From: Mesostigma viride | Lineage: Eukaryota > Streptophyta > Mesostigmatophyceae > Mesostigmatales > Mesostigmataceae | Length of the DNA stretch: 64,000 nucleotides | Direction of reading: 5' to 3' | NCBI GenBank assembly: GCA_009746045.1 | Contig: RPFO01000310.1 | Coordinates: 4,118,662 to 4,182,661, forward strand | Part shown: in pieces, positions 49,601-59,823 of the stretch | How positions within the stretch are numbered: the first letter of the stretch is position 1 | Layout of the letters: every line of letters begins with the position of its first letter | Program-made: the position numbers and the translations under genes | Notes under the pieces: model-generated | What the model was told of the DNA's origin: nothing | What the model saw: the letters and a program-made list of their open reading frames with translations, nothing else | Databases searched by the model: none

Positions 49601-52600
49601 GTGTAATAAATGGATAGGGTGGGGTGTGTGGGGGGGGGAGGGAGAAATGGTGAGGGTGGCGAGGGGAGGGAGAAATGGTGAGGGTGGCGAGGGGAGGGAG
49701 GAATGGTGAGGGTGGTTAGCGGTTCCATGCTGTGCGCTGGTGGCATGTGGCAGGCAGGGGTGGTCGGTGTGGTATGCCATGTGGTAGGAAACGTTGCGGA
49801 AGACAGCTGGATATGTTGTGGGTAGGGAAGACCGCCTACCTCAGGCTGCATGGCTCGGTACCTTACAGTGAAGTAGTTTGGTACCATACCGGATGGCCCA
49901 GTACCTTACCGTGTGCAACTAGACATTTATACTACTGATAGACACAGTTGATAGCCAGGCCAGGGTGTTGACCATTCCACCAGGGGTAAACCATCTCAAC
50001 TGGGGTAAACCATGTCACTGCCCAGCACATCATGCATCATCAACACTTCTCCGGTCCCCCCTGTGCTCCCCTGCCCCCCTGTGTGTGTTTGCGCCCCGGG
50101 ATACAGAGACAGTACCCCCACATCCACTGGCCAGGCTGCGCTCATTTTTATCACATTGCATCTCACGTCATGGATTCTCACCTGACATTATCCGTCCACG
50201 TGGCACCCCTGCCATTGCGCGCGTGCGTGTGGCAGGTGGGAGAAGTACAACGCCAAGGGGTGGACTGAGAAGGGCGCGCACAAGCACGGCCACTTCGGCA
50301 ACCAGTCGTGGTGGGAGAAGTGGGGCGAGCAGTACGACGGGATGGGCGCGTTCACCAAGTGGTGAGTAGGGGTCTGCTGCCCTCGGCACATGAACTATGT
50401 GGTGCTTGTGATGTGTTGAGTAGGTGCGTCTACGGTGCGGCAAGTGGTCTTGTTGCTGCCTGGTGCACGCGTCGAGACATTTTCTGTGGGCGATGGCTGC
50501 ATGAGATACTCAAGGACACGGATCGGTCAGTGGAACACAGGGCTTCAGCATTCAATATGTGGTGAACGGTCCTATGTCTTGGTATATATCAATTTCAATG
50601 GTGGGTGGACTGTGCTGTAGAGTTGGCAATTGTTTGCCACATGGTGAGTGGGCGATTCCCTGCCACGGTGTCCCGGGGCACGTCCAGCCCTTTTGAACAT
50701 GCACGCACACACACAGGGAGGAAAGAAGGGCTCGCACAAGGTTTGGAGGAGGCAGGGCGTGTGAAGGGTGCAGTGGGGACCAGGCCAGCCTGCCAACCGG
50801 GTGTATGCCTGATGTTCTGCATGTTGCTCATGCCATGGCCACGCGAATCTGTCTGAGATGGGACACGTCGTGGATTATCGGGGGGACAGCTGGCCACGTT
50901 GCAAGCCGCTAATGGGGGCAGCATGTGCTGCCTTTGACCCCGCTCACAGGAACGCTCAGCAAGAACACGTGGGCAGGGAAGCTCGGGTGGCAGAAGCCGC
51001 GGTCGGCAACTGGTGGTGCTACCCTTTGCGCATGGTCGCTGCTGCTCATGGATACTGGGCGCCTGGCCGCTGACATGCCCCCGTGTGCGATATGCTCACC
51101 ATTGCTTCTCGTGTGTAATACGGTCGCCGTCTGTGCTTGTGTGTGCTCTGCTCTCCGCCGGTTGCGCTTGCTCCCGGCACCTGTGCTGCGCTGTTATGCT
51201 GGCACCCTCCTCCTCCTTGACCAATCCTGTCTCCCGCACCCAGGACGGACAAGTGGGCGGAGAGTGAGAACGGTAGCAAGTGGGGCGACAAGTGGGAGGA
51301 GCGGTTCGACGCCAACGGGGCGGGCACCAAGAAGGGGGAGACGTGGAGCGTGAACGCAAACAACGAACGTGAGTGGTAGCGTTGCTGTCTCAGAGTGGCC
51401 GCAGTAGCGTGGCTGCAAGAGAGACAAACAAGGGATTCGAGTGGATTTACTGGTAGAGATGCAGTAGTATATGCCCTGAGTGGAATGAGCCTGAGCATCA
51501 ACAACGAACGTGAGGGCTACTGGAGGGTTTACAAGTCGTGACTGTAAGTCACTGATGAGTGAACAAGTCAGCCGACGTATTAGCAATGAAGTAATGACTT
51601 GAAGTGGCAGTAGGAGCCAGCGGGGGCAAGTAGGAGGAACGTTCAAAAGGAGGCTGGCCATCACGCCTTGCAAGCGTAGCTTGCATGCATCTTGTGTTCT
51701 GTCTTGCGTGCGCGAGTGGGCACATCTTGTTTTCTAGCTTGCCCTCCAGTTTTCCACCGACTCACCACACTCGACAAGTTCAAAGTTCGCCTACCTACAC
51801 TCATCATCTCAGATTTCATTTCGGCACCACATTTAACAATGGCACTGCGCGGACTGAGATTGCCACCACATTTAACAATGGCACTGCGCGGACTGAGATT
51901 AAATAAGGCCTGGTCCACACGGGCAAAAGTCAGGCCCGGTTGCGAAAATATTGCGGGCTGGCCCGGTTGCGAAAATATTGCGGGCTGGCTCACGCCGACG
52001 GAGGTTACAAATAGAATCCAGCACTGAATTCCCTTCTGTAACCGGTCCAGTCCTTTTCCCACCTGGGATTTCCGCAGTCCTGCGGGAAAAGTTTTGGCCG
52101 GTAGAGGCTCTACCGGCCAAAATTTTTCCCGCAGGAATAAGCTCAGGAAAGAAACGCCAAGGTGACTTGCCGCGCTTCGCCCCCTGATGCTGCCTGTAAC
52201 CAGAGGGTCTCCCCGACCGGGTTTGTTCCTGATTGTTGCCCGCGTGGACCAGGCCTAATAAGAGGGACAAAAAAACTCAAGGTTCAAATAGCTCCACGTG
52301 GAATCAAACCTGGATCTGCTTTCATGCCTGGCCTGATCCGTAGGCATCCCGATCAACCCAACTGCTAAAAAAGGGGCACCAATCTTGCGGAAATTGCGCT
52401 AGATGTACGATGTCAGCTTCTATGAGTACTACACACGGGGACATCCCACGTCCGTGAGATGTAAGATCCGCTTCCCTGATGGGGCCTGACCGGGGATTCC
52501 GTCCAACACCGTCGTTCAGTACAGCCAATGCACTACCATTCCGATCACAGATATCGCTGGAGGTATACCTCCCATTTAATCTCTGCATGCCTCTTTCTAA

Positions 52601-54860
52601 CTCCGACTCCGACTCCAACTCTAACTCCAAACTCGGAGCCATTTTTTCACCGATTGCGCGCGTGAGTGGGCATGAATGTAAAACGCCTCTCGTCTGGTGC
52701 GATGGTATGGATCATTCTCTTGATGGGAAATTGTACTGGCATGAGGTCTGACAACACACTCCCTGATCTAGCCCAGCATGTGTGCGCCCCTCGTGTGGCC
52801 TCTGCTATATTATGCATTGGCATGCGCTTGCTGTGCTTCGGGTCGCATCCCTGTGCGTGCCACTTGTCGCGTTTGCCTTGATCGGGTCGTGTTGAACATG
52901 TCCTTGAACGTTATCGCGTGCATTCTCACACGTGTCTGTGCGTGACGCATGGTGTGTCGATGTGGATCTGCTTGCCCACTTTCCAGGGTGGACGCGCACG
53001 TGGGGCGAGGAGCACCGTCCCAACAGGTGGGTGGCCCCACGGGATTTGCAATCATGCGTCCGTTCATATGTGTGGTCCCTATTGAGAGGGTCATTTGGGA
53101 TCATACGGTAAATTAGGAGTATGATCGATAAATAGGACATTTTGGTGTGCTACTTTTCTGCAGTACTCGTTTGGCCGGCTATTGTTGGTTTATTCAAGTA
53201 ACCCGTTCTTAGACTGACCATTGTGTACGCTCTGTCCTCTACATTGCCTCGCCACCACCAACAACCTCCCCCCAGGGTGGTGCGCAAGTACGGCCACAGC
53301 ACGAGCGGGGAGCAGTGGGACGTGATCGTGATGGGCGACCAGTACGCGCTCTGGAAATCGTGAGTACCTTGTTTTATATGTCTGCTTGGGAAACCATGGG
53401 TACCTTGTTTTATATGTCTGCTTGGGAAACCATGGGTACCTTGTTTTATATGTCTGCTTGGGAAACCATGGGTAACTTGTTTTATATGTCTGCTTGGGAA
53501 ACCATGGGTACCTTGTTTTATATGTCTGCTTGGGAAACCATGGGTACCTTGTTTTATATGTCTGCTTGGGAAACCATGGGTACCTTGTTTTATATGTCTG
53601 CTTGGGAAACCATGGGTACCTTGTTTTATATGTCTGCTTGGGAAACCATGGGTAACTTGTTTTATATGTCTGCTTGGGAAACCATGGGTACCTTGTTTTA
53701 TATGTCTGCTTGAGAAACCATGGGTACCTTGTTTTATATGTCTGCTTGGGAAACCATGGGTAACTGTTTTGTCTATCTGCTTGGAAAATCGTTGACTCAT
53801 TGTCTACGCACTTGCTTGGGAAATCGTGAGTACTAGGTAGACCGGTTTCGGCTGGGCACATGGTGGGCAGATGTTTCTTTGTGCGCTTGGAACATCACGA
53901 ACGTGCGACACCTGGGTGCTCAGCAAGTCCTGATCGTGGCATGGCGTGTCGCGCGCGATCGAGTCGCCAGTGAGAGTAGGACGCTGTGCAGAATTACACG
54001 ATGTGCAGCCATTGTGCGTGTTCATGCACCACCGTGTCTTGTTACCAGACAGTGCAGGGAGTAGGGGCTGCCTGGTTCAGGCATTGCCCCATCAGCTGGC
54101 CATGGCAGAGGCAGGCCCTGGTGCGCGGATGACCGCGCCGGGTGCCTGTGGCTCCCAATCCTCTGGCATGAGTCGGCAGCCGTGCCTGTTGCACGTTTTA
54201 TGGTGGCTGCGCTGATCTTGTACGAGACAAGTCTGTTCCTGCCAGGGTCCATCTCCCCAAGACCTTGTTCGTCCCCAGGCATGCCCCCTTCAAGCGGTTA
54301 TTAACCTTGTACCGTTTTTACTCCCTCCCCTCCCCCCCCACCCCCCCCCCCCCCTGGGCGCACCCTCTCCTTTGGGATTGTGTTTCGTCCCTCCCCCCAC
54401 CTCCCCATTGCAAATGTTTTCAATCCTTCCTACACCCCACCCCAGGGACACGCCGCACTACGGCTGGGCGGACGCCATCGGCGCGTCTATGCAGCTGCTC
54501 TCCATCCAGCCGCGCGAGAAAGGGTCGTCCTCGTTGCAGCTGCAGCAAGAGTTCTACCTGGCGGGCGCGCAGGCAAGCGGGGTGGGCGCGGGCGGGCCCC
54601 TGGGGGACCTGTTCCAGCTGGAGCCCCTGGATGACCTGGGCGGGCTCTCGGGCAGTGGGCCAGGGTCCCTGCTCGACCCCGCGCAGCAGCCGTGGGAGGT
54701 GCGCCCCTCGTTTGGGCAGGAGCCCGACAGCTGGGAGCAGCAAGGGAAGGCGGAGGAGCAGAGTCTGGGGGGAAATGGCGGGGTCGATGACCCAAGGAAT
54801 AGCGGGGAAGGGGGCGGGGGCCCTGGTCAGGCACCTGATACACGTAGTGGACGGAAATAG
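45952..54860 (+). CDS. LESV: ESV1/LESV-family starch-binding protein, ten exons (most like LESV)
   Basis: Exons: 45952-46487, 47612-47832, 48451-48638, 49153-49274, 49511-49585, 50236-50361, 51244-51368, 52987-53026, 53276-53359 and 54446-54860. They total 1932 bases (643 residues plus stop), all in phase with GT-AG borders. Exon 1 (MAGGARVSPAVSVHAND...) is basic and Ser-rich, as for a plastid transit peptide. The core is a long Trp/acidic repeat region: YRSRWAIMSGRSLDGSNEWK, WWEKSDWSGYKELGAEKSGR, WWEKYNAKGWTEKGAHKHGH, WWEKWGEQYDGMGAF, KWGDKWEERFDANGAGTKKG, RTWGEEH, HYGWADAIGASMQLLSIQP. This is the conserved region of ESV1 and LESV, plastid proteins that bind glucan and order starch granules. 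The N-terminal part with SDWSGYKELG favours LESV. The C-terminal tail of about 100 residues (Gly/Gln-rich) seems extra. Donors of exons 5, 7 and 9 are duplicated in their introns. Confidence 0.88.
46640..46673. repeat. TGTC tetranucleotide microsatellite
   Basis: About eight TGTC units in LESV intron 1. Confidence 0.95.
48181..48232. repeat. Poly-C tract in LESV intron 2
   Basis: A run of about 25 C in a C-rich, pyrimidine-dominated stretch upstream of exon 3. A similar tract precedes exon 10 at 54328-54354. Confidence 0.9.
49571..49716 (+). repeat. LESV exon-5 end and donor repeated four times
   Basis: The exon end GAGGGAGAAATG with donor GTGAGGG at 49586 is repeated in the intron. The donors fall at 49650, 49678 and 49706, 28 bp apart, with only one substitution (GAGAAATG to GAGGAATG). 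Confidence 0.92.
51907..52255. mobile_element. PIF/Harbinger-type (Tourist-like) MITE in LESV intron 7
   Basis: The 349-bp element begins GGCCTGGTCCACACGGGCAA and ends with its imperfect inverse (TTGCCCGCGTGGACCAGGCC). It is flanked by TAA at 51904-51906 and 52256-52258. A TWA target duplication and GGCC termini are typical of PIF/Harbinger and Tourist MITEs. It contains GCCCGGTTGCGAAAATATTG twice in tandem and a long palindrome at 52078-52134. No transposase is encoded. Confidence 0.83.
52078..52134. repeat. 57-bp near-perfect palindrome inside the MITE
   Basis: CCTGCGGGAAAAGTTTTGGC and CCGGTAGAG are followed by the inverse GCTCTACCGG and CCAAAATTTTTCCCGCAGG, almost without spacer. It could be a nested smaller fold-back element or a strong hairpin in the intron RNA. 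Confidence 0.88.
52290..52378 (-). pseudogene. tRNA-Arg(ACG)-related relic or SINE head
   Basis: The minus strand reads TTAGCAGTTGGGTTGATCGG (D-arm or A-box-like), GATGCCTACGGATCAGGCC (anticodon arm with ACG) and CCAGGTTTGATTCC (B-box-like). Acceptor and T stems pair poorly, so this is not a working tRNA. It shares its anticodon region with 27523-27573. Confidence 0.55.
53345..53830. repeat. 36-bp minisatellite seeded by LESV exon-9 end and donor
   Basis: About twelve copies of a 36-bp unit (GTACCTTGTTTTATATGTCT, then GCTTGGGAAACCATGG) start directly at the exon-9 donor. The exon end GCTCTGGAAATCGTGAGTAC matches the unit, and the last copy (CTTGGGAAATCGTGAGTAC, about 53815) restores it almost perfectly. 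The array therefore derives from the exon/intron border. Confidence 0.93.
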
Positions 54861-54900
54861 GTCCGTGATGAGGTGCTCCTGTCCCTTCCTCCATCGCCGG

Positions 54901-54905
54901 TGTAA
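54901..54905 (+). terminator. TGTAA poly(A) signal for LESV
   Basis: TGTAA lies 41 bases after the stop codon at 54860. This is a good position and sequence for a green-algal polyadenylation signal, although such spacing is short. Confidence 0.45.
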
Positions 54906-55589
54906 CCAACAGCAATATTTCCTCATGCCCTGGGCGGTGGTCCTTTGTGGCTGCGCGGCCGAGTGCAGCACTTCGGGGCACCATTGTGCGACAGTCCCTG
55001 CCATATTTTTAGAGAGCAGGGCACTATTTGCACGGCCATGTTCTGCAGTACTTGCGTACGTACCCACCGTTCCCAGCACGCTGAACAGGAGGCGACAGGA
55101 GCCAGGGTGGTGATATCTAAGAGACAACCAGCGCAGGGTGGTGATATATTTATTTGCGGCAAGAGCAGGCACTGACTTGCCGCGCGCACGGGAAGTGGCT
55201 GCTGCGCCATGTACACACCCACTCACGACGCTCACACGAAAAGAAAACACACTCACACACACTTACACATGAAACTGCTGTTTGTCAACCCGACCCCAGA
55301 TGCCCATGAGAAGGAGAAGGGAGAAGACGCGGGGGTGAGATGGTGAACACCCCAAATGACATAATTGGGGTATGAAGAAGAAGGTTAGCTAGCATACGTG
55401 TAGGAGGCATTGAACCATATGGAAAAGGTTTAAGCCAGAATGGTTGTCTCATGGAGGAGATTACGACTGATCATGGAGTTCACAGCATGGTGAAGATGAA
55501 CATCGATGAATTTCTTGTGTCATACAATCTATCTGTAAAAAAATTTATTATACTTAAATATTTTCATCACATGCCAGGGTTTTGTGTCA

Positions 55590-56890
55590 TATTAATTAAA
55601 CACGTGCTCCCGTTGGGGAGTCACGCCGAGTATTAACCCCAATAGATTTGATCAGGCACCCCAATAGATGGATGGATGGACAAACAATCCTACCGGTCTA
55701 TTGTAATTCTTTCTATAATGAATGCATATAATTAACTAACAATCCGAGGGGCATGCCACGTAGTGGGTAGTGCGTAGTTCTATCTAGGTCACGCCGGGCG
55801 TTCTTCGGCCCACGGTGGGCACCTGACGCGCCTCTTCCCCACTGGGGGGGAGTCGTTGTCCTCTACCACCTGGGCGCCCAGATGGCCATAATGCTACGAT
55901 GGTCCTGATTCTCCCGATTCATTTCTGGCCTGCGCTGGTTGTCTCCTTGATAATTGTTCTGCATCTCTTTCAATATCACGGAGAGGCATGAAGCCCCTCA
56001 TGTCCTCTTCTAGCTGCTCCTGGAACGTGCGGGCAGCTCGGTGAGGTTCCACGACTCGCCGCGGTATGTGAGCACCGGGAGTACCAGGACCTTGAACAAG
56101 TCCTGCTTCTCATGCCTGCCCAGGGGCCGGCGCCAAAGGGCCAGGTATTGACGTAGAGCGTGCCAGGCGAGGGAGATGTGATGCTCGACATCAGCCGCGC
56201 TGCTGGGGATCGAGCTGAGGCTGCCCAATATAAACAGCCGGATATGCATGCATGCTGGGCCGGTAACCTGACACGGGAGCCATCAAGAGAAAGAGGTCTG
56301 GCGGACGATTGTCGTGACCGCGACCGCCAGGGCCCCTGTCTTCTACCTTGCATACTCATCTCGAGTCCCACCACACCGGCCTCAATGGCTATAGACAGTC
56401 AAGCCAGGTCTGCACACGTGTGCTCTGTACCCTCGACGAGGGCGGTGTCGATCGTCGGCGCAAATAATTTCCACTAGCATTATCTGTGTGTCAGCCCCTG
56501 GCACCGTGCTAACGCCGGTTGGCCAAGCCGGCTACCACTTCAAGCACCCCGGGCTCCCGACGCGTCACACGAGCAAAACGCTTGCGCGCCTTGGTCATCA
56601 CATAGCTAGTCCACCACAAGGATAAACACTGAGTATGGCGAGAGCACGCAGGCGGGCCTTGTCACACGCCCTTTTGGAGAGCCTGGCATGGGGCCAGGCG
56701 TGGACGGCCATACGAAGCACTTGCGCACTGAGGTGGTGGACCCTTTATACAGTTTGCGTATGACCGCAATGAGGGGCGAATGCCGGGAATCCGGAACAGA
56801 GCCAGAGTGGTGCCACAACGCAGACCAGAACACCGAGCACAAGGCCTTAATAAATTAGTCCACCAGCACAAGGTGCAAAGGAGACTCACC
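55590..56890 (-). pseudogene. LINE family B reverse transcriptase pseudogene with 3' end
   Basis: Read on the minus strand, frames broken by stops show RT landmarks in order. These are LVLVD-stop-FIKAL (motif A region, 56870), PLIAVIRKLYKGSTTSVRK and ACVLSPYSVFILVVD (about 56640-56760, the GxRQGxxLSP region), EIICADD (xADD catalytic motif, about 56470) and GLEMSMQ (about 56370). HHISLAWHALRQYLALWRRP and LVLPVLTYRGESWNLTEL follow (56010-56200). After these come the DMRGF tail, the family-B 3' UTR and CTCCGTGACT-type terminus to 55590. A SINE-like copy interrupts it at 55893-55950. Confidence 0.75.
55893..55950 (+). mobile_element. SINE-like copy inserted in LINE B
   Basis: TGGTCCTGATTCTCCCGATT to GGTTGTCTCCTTG matches the 3' part of the 21322-21521 unit. 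ATAAT flanks both sides. Removing the copy restores the LINE sequence also seen at 34668-34690. Confidence 0.7.
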
Positions 56891-56899
56891 AGGCCTGTG

Positions 56900-58390
56900 C
56901 CATGACATGCTCAGGCGTTGCATTTCCTCCCCGAAGTGTCGAGGAGCTAGAGGAGCGCCTGTATTGTGTTCGGCGACCGCCCGACGGAAGCCGAACTGGG
57001 TTTCACGTAATTGGCGCCGGCCTGTCCGTCCAGGGCAGTGCGCCGTCTAGCTCGATCGGAGACGGTGAACTCAGGATGTGAAACGTGCACGTACGACCGC
57101 CCGGTGAGTGAAGTACGACTATTGGTACGACTAAATTGGTCGTACCAAGCTAGTCGGTGTCCGTGATCTCAGAAGGGGTCTAATATATTGCAGGTGGCAT
57201 TTCCCCGTCATGGCCACTTTCTTCGAGTTGACAGGCTGCTCGGAACGTCGCCATCAAGGTCCTTCACATTGCCCGACACCCAGGGCAGGTTGTTTACGAT
57301 TGCGACTAACCTAGAACCAATTAACCTCGAGGAGATCCTCGGCACCGGGCCTATTATGCTTTCCAACCTGCATGCTGCTGTCTTCTGGGCCTGTGGCTGC
57401 GTGCGTCGAAGGTCGTGACGTGACCTGCGCCCTATAACTTCTCCACTCTTTCATGAGGACAACGTTTCCTGCCAGAGATGGCGCATTCAACGTTGATCGT
57501 GCAATTTCCAGGTCCGCGAGCAACGCGTCACTAGCTGTGACTGCAGCCTCGGGTGGTCTTGTGGCGGGCGACGTACGTTGTCTCATCCCCAGGACGCAGT
57601 CGTGAACGTGCTTTTCATTAATCCCAAGGAAGTTCGGAATTGGCGCTCATGTAGCCAGAGCTGTCTTCGCTTCCATGGTCACTCTGCCAGTCCTGATCGG
57701 CATCGCCCTGGCTGCCACCCACCCCAGTGTTTTCTTGCGTGAGCAAGTGCACAATCTGGACGATGGCAGATCATGACAAGGAAGAAGATGCAGGAGGGGA
57801 TGTATCAGTCAGCGCAATGAGGATTGAGTTGGCAGACTGGTGATCTGGTAGGGTTCCCAGGCCGACAAGAGGTTAAACATGACGAGTCGCTGGAATGGCT
57901 ACTGGTATGCCATGGACAGGCGTGACGACACCGTCATGGTTGATCATCCTAGCTGTCATATAATAAAGTATGATAATACTACTATACAGTTGTCTCCTTG
58001 ATAAATAATCGTACATGTATGATCACTGATGTATAATCATCCTTGCCTTGAGGATATGTTGACACCGCCTACGGCTTTACCAGGCTACCCCATCGTTGAT
58101 CATCCTGTCGTGTAATCATGTTGGGTGGTGGGAGCTAGGAAAGAAACCAGTGACGTAGCAGCCCATCGCGATAGGAAGCTGACAAGTGCCCGCATGTAAC
58201 TGCTGCAGAAAAATCAACACGTACCTGCTGCGGACAACACACAACATATGCGTGTTTTCCAGAATCGTTTACCACGTAATCTAAAATGTACTTGAGGTTT
58301 GTAGTTGGCCTCGGCTACTTACAACCCTAGGTGAGTACTAACAGTACCTATCACTCAGTTGGAGGCAAAACATTTCACCATAACAATAAC
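56900..58390. other. Unassigned region
   Basis: A 76-codon frame at 57188-57418 (LPDTQGRLFTIATNLEPINL) and a 91-codon frame on the other strand (57586-57311) are open but unrecognised. They may be parts of a retroelement. A 15-bp stub of the SINE-like unit lies at 57988. Confidence 0.4.
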
Positions 58391-58394
58391 AACA

Positions 58395-59400
58395 ATGCAG
58401 CCAGGGCACCAGCAATTGCTTGAGGGCCTGGTAAAGCGGCTGTTTCGTCATTCGTCGTACCCTGTCCTCCAATTCCCTGCCCTGTGGGACGGGTGGGTGG
58501 AGCAGCATGAGATCAGCCAGCGGTGGCAGAGACCTCCTCCGGCCCTGCGGACCACGCCCAGGTGAGTTGGTGGCAGGCGCATGGCCTTGGTACGCTTGGT
58601 GTAGCATCCCCTGCCATTGACACATGAAAATGAAAATTAAGATGCCGAAAGGGGTTTTCAGGTGACAATTCTGGGTTCGATGCTGCGGGGAGTACAAAAG
58701 GCACTTCCATCATTTGCGCACTTGCTAAGACACAGTTGGGAGCACCCTGGGATAAGCACGGACAGCCACGCGGCGGTGCATATAGCAAAGAAACTGATCA
58801 AGTGGAAACGGGTCCTGGCAGTCGACCCTGTTATGTTATGTGATAAATGACCTGTGCTAATCACAGGAGTTCTCGCTTCACGCACATTGACAAGTTTGCA
58901 TCTAAAGCTCTCCGCTCCGGTGGAAACGGAGAACAAGAGAAGCTTTCATCACGGATGTCAGAATCAATATTGCCGTTTGTGCCCTGGCTCTCTAGGTAGC
59001 CCTGGATCTGAGGTGCATGGAAGTACATGCGGGAACATGGGTCGAGTAACCTCCATGGAAGAGGTGGTAGAGCAAGGTGGCACAAGGATGAAAGATGCCA
59101 AAAAAGTGACGAGAATGTGGCAAAAGCCCTCTTCCTCAACATTTTGATAAGATTCTAACCTGCATTTACTGCTCACACATGCAGAATCCAGAGCCCATGT
59201 GCAGAGTGCACTAGCCATGCACGTTTGTGCCTGAAGCAGGACTTGGGTGGCAGGGAAGGCAGCAGCACTGACAGCGGCAGCAACAGCGACAGATCGCTGT
59301 TCAATTTTATTCTTGATAGTATGGCAGCATGGCTGGATCGCAGTGCTGTGGCACATCGAGGCGACTGCTGCAGTTACATTAAATGCTGCTCTTGCAGGAC
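58395..59400 (+). CDS. Unidentified split gene, first exons
   Basis: ATG 58395 opens MQPGHQQLLEGLVKRLFRHS and continues to GTGAGT at 58562 (exon 58395-58561). Exon 58867-58995 joins in phase and gives SSRFTHIDKFASKALRSGGN and MSESILPFVPWLSR, with CAG before and GTAGCC after. A third exon probably starts at 59185 (CAECTSHARLCLKQDLGG), but its end is unclear. The open frame at 58670-58850 is also preceded by an acceptor but does not fit the phase. Composition and splice borders look real; no family was recognised. Confidence 0.5.
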
Positions 59401-59823
59401 GGTGACCTCGTACCATGTGCCGCCCGCCCCTCACCCCATGCTGTACATGCTGAATAATAGACTAGAAATTCCTAGCTTTGTTGTAAGCTTTATGCACTTG
59501 CTGAAAGCCTTATTTCTGACATAGTTCACCCTGATCCCTCCCACACAGTAACCAATCCTGTCCTATAAGGCCTAGGGATAGATTGCGAGGCTAAGATGCA
59601 GGCACACCTAATTACGACTGTTCGACTAAGATTCAAGGGGACCGAGAACCGGCACCCTTGGTTCCTTGAAAGAGGCTACCCCAAGCATATAATCCTCTTC
59701 TTTTTCTTTCAAAGGGTCGGAAGAACATGACGATATATGCGGATGAACCTGGTGCATGAGATGGGGGGTCGGGCAGAACACCGCGCGGGTTGCGTTGTCA
59801 AACAACCATAAAGAACTTCTCAC

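Noticed and set aside
52290-52378. Functional tRNA-Arg gene
   Set aside because: Acceptor and T stems do not pair, so only a relic is supported.
53345-53830. CRISPR-like array of 36-bp repeats
   Set aside because: Repeats are contiguous without spacers and derive from an exon border in a nuclear gene.
58670-58850. Open frame after a good acceptor (LPSFAHLLRHSWEHPGISTD)
   Set aside because: It cannot be joined in phase with the exons on either side; kept only as a note in the gene entry.
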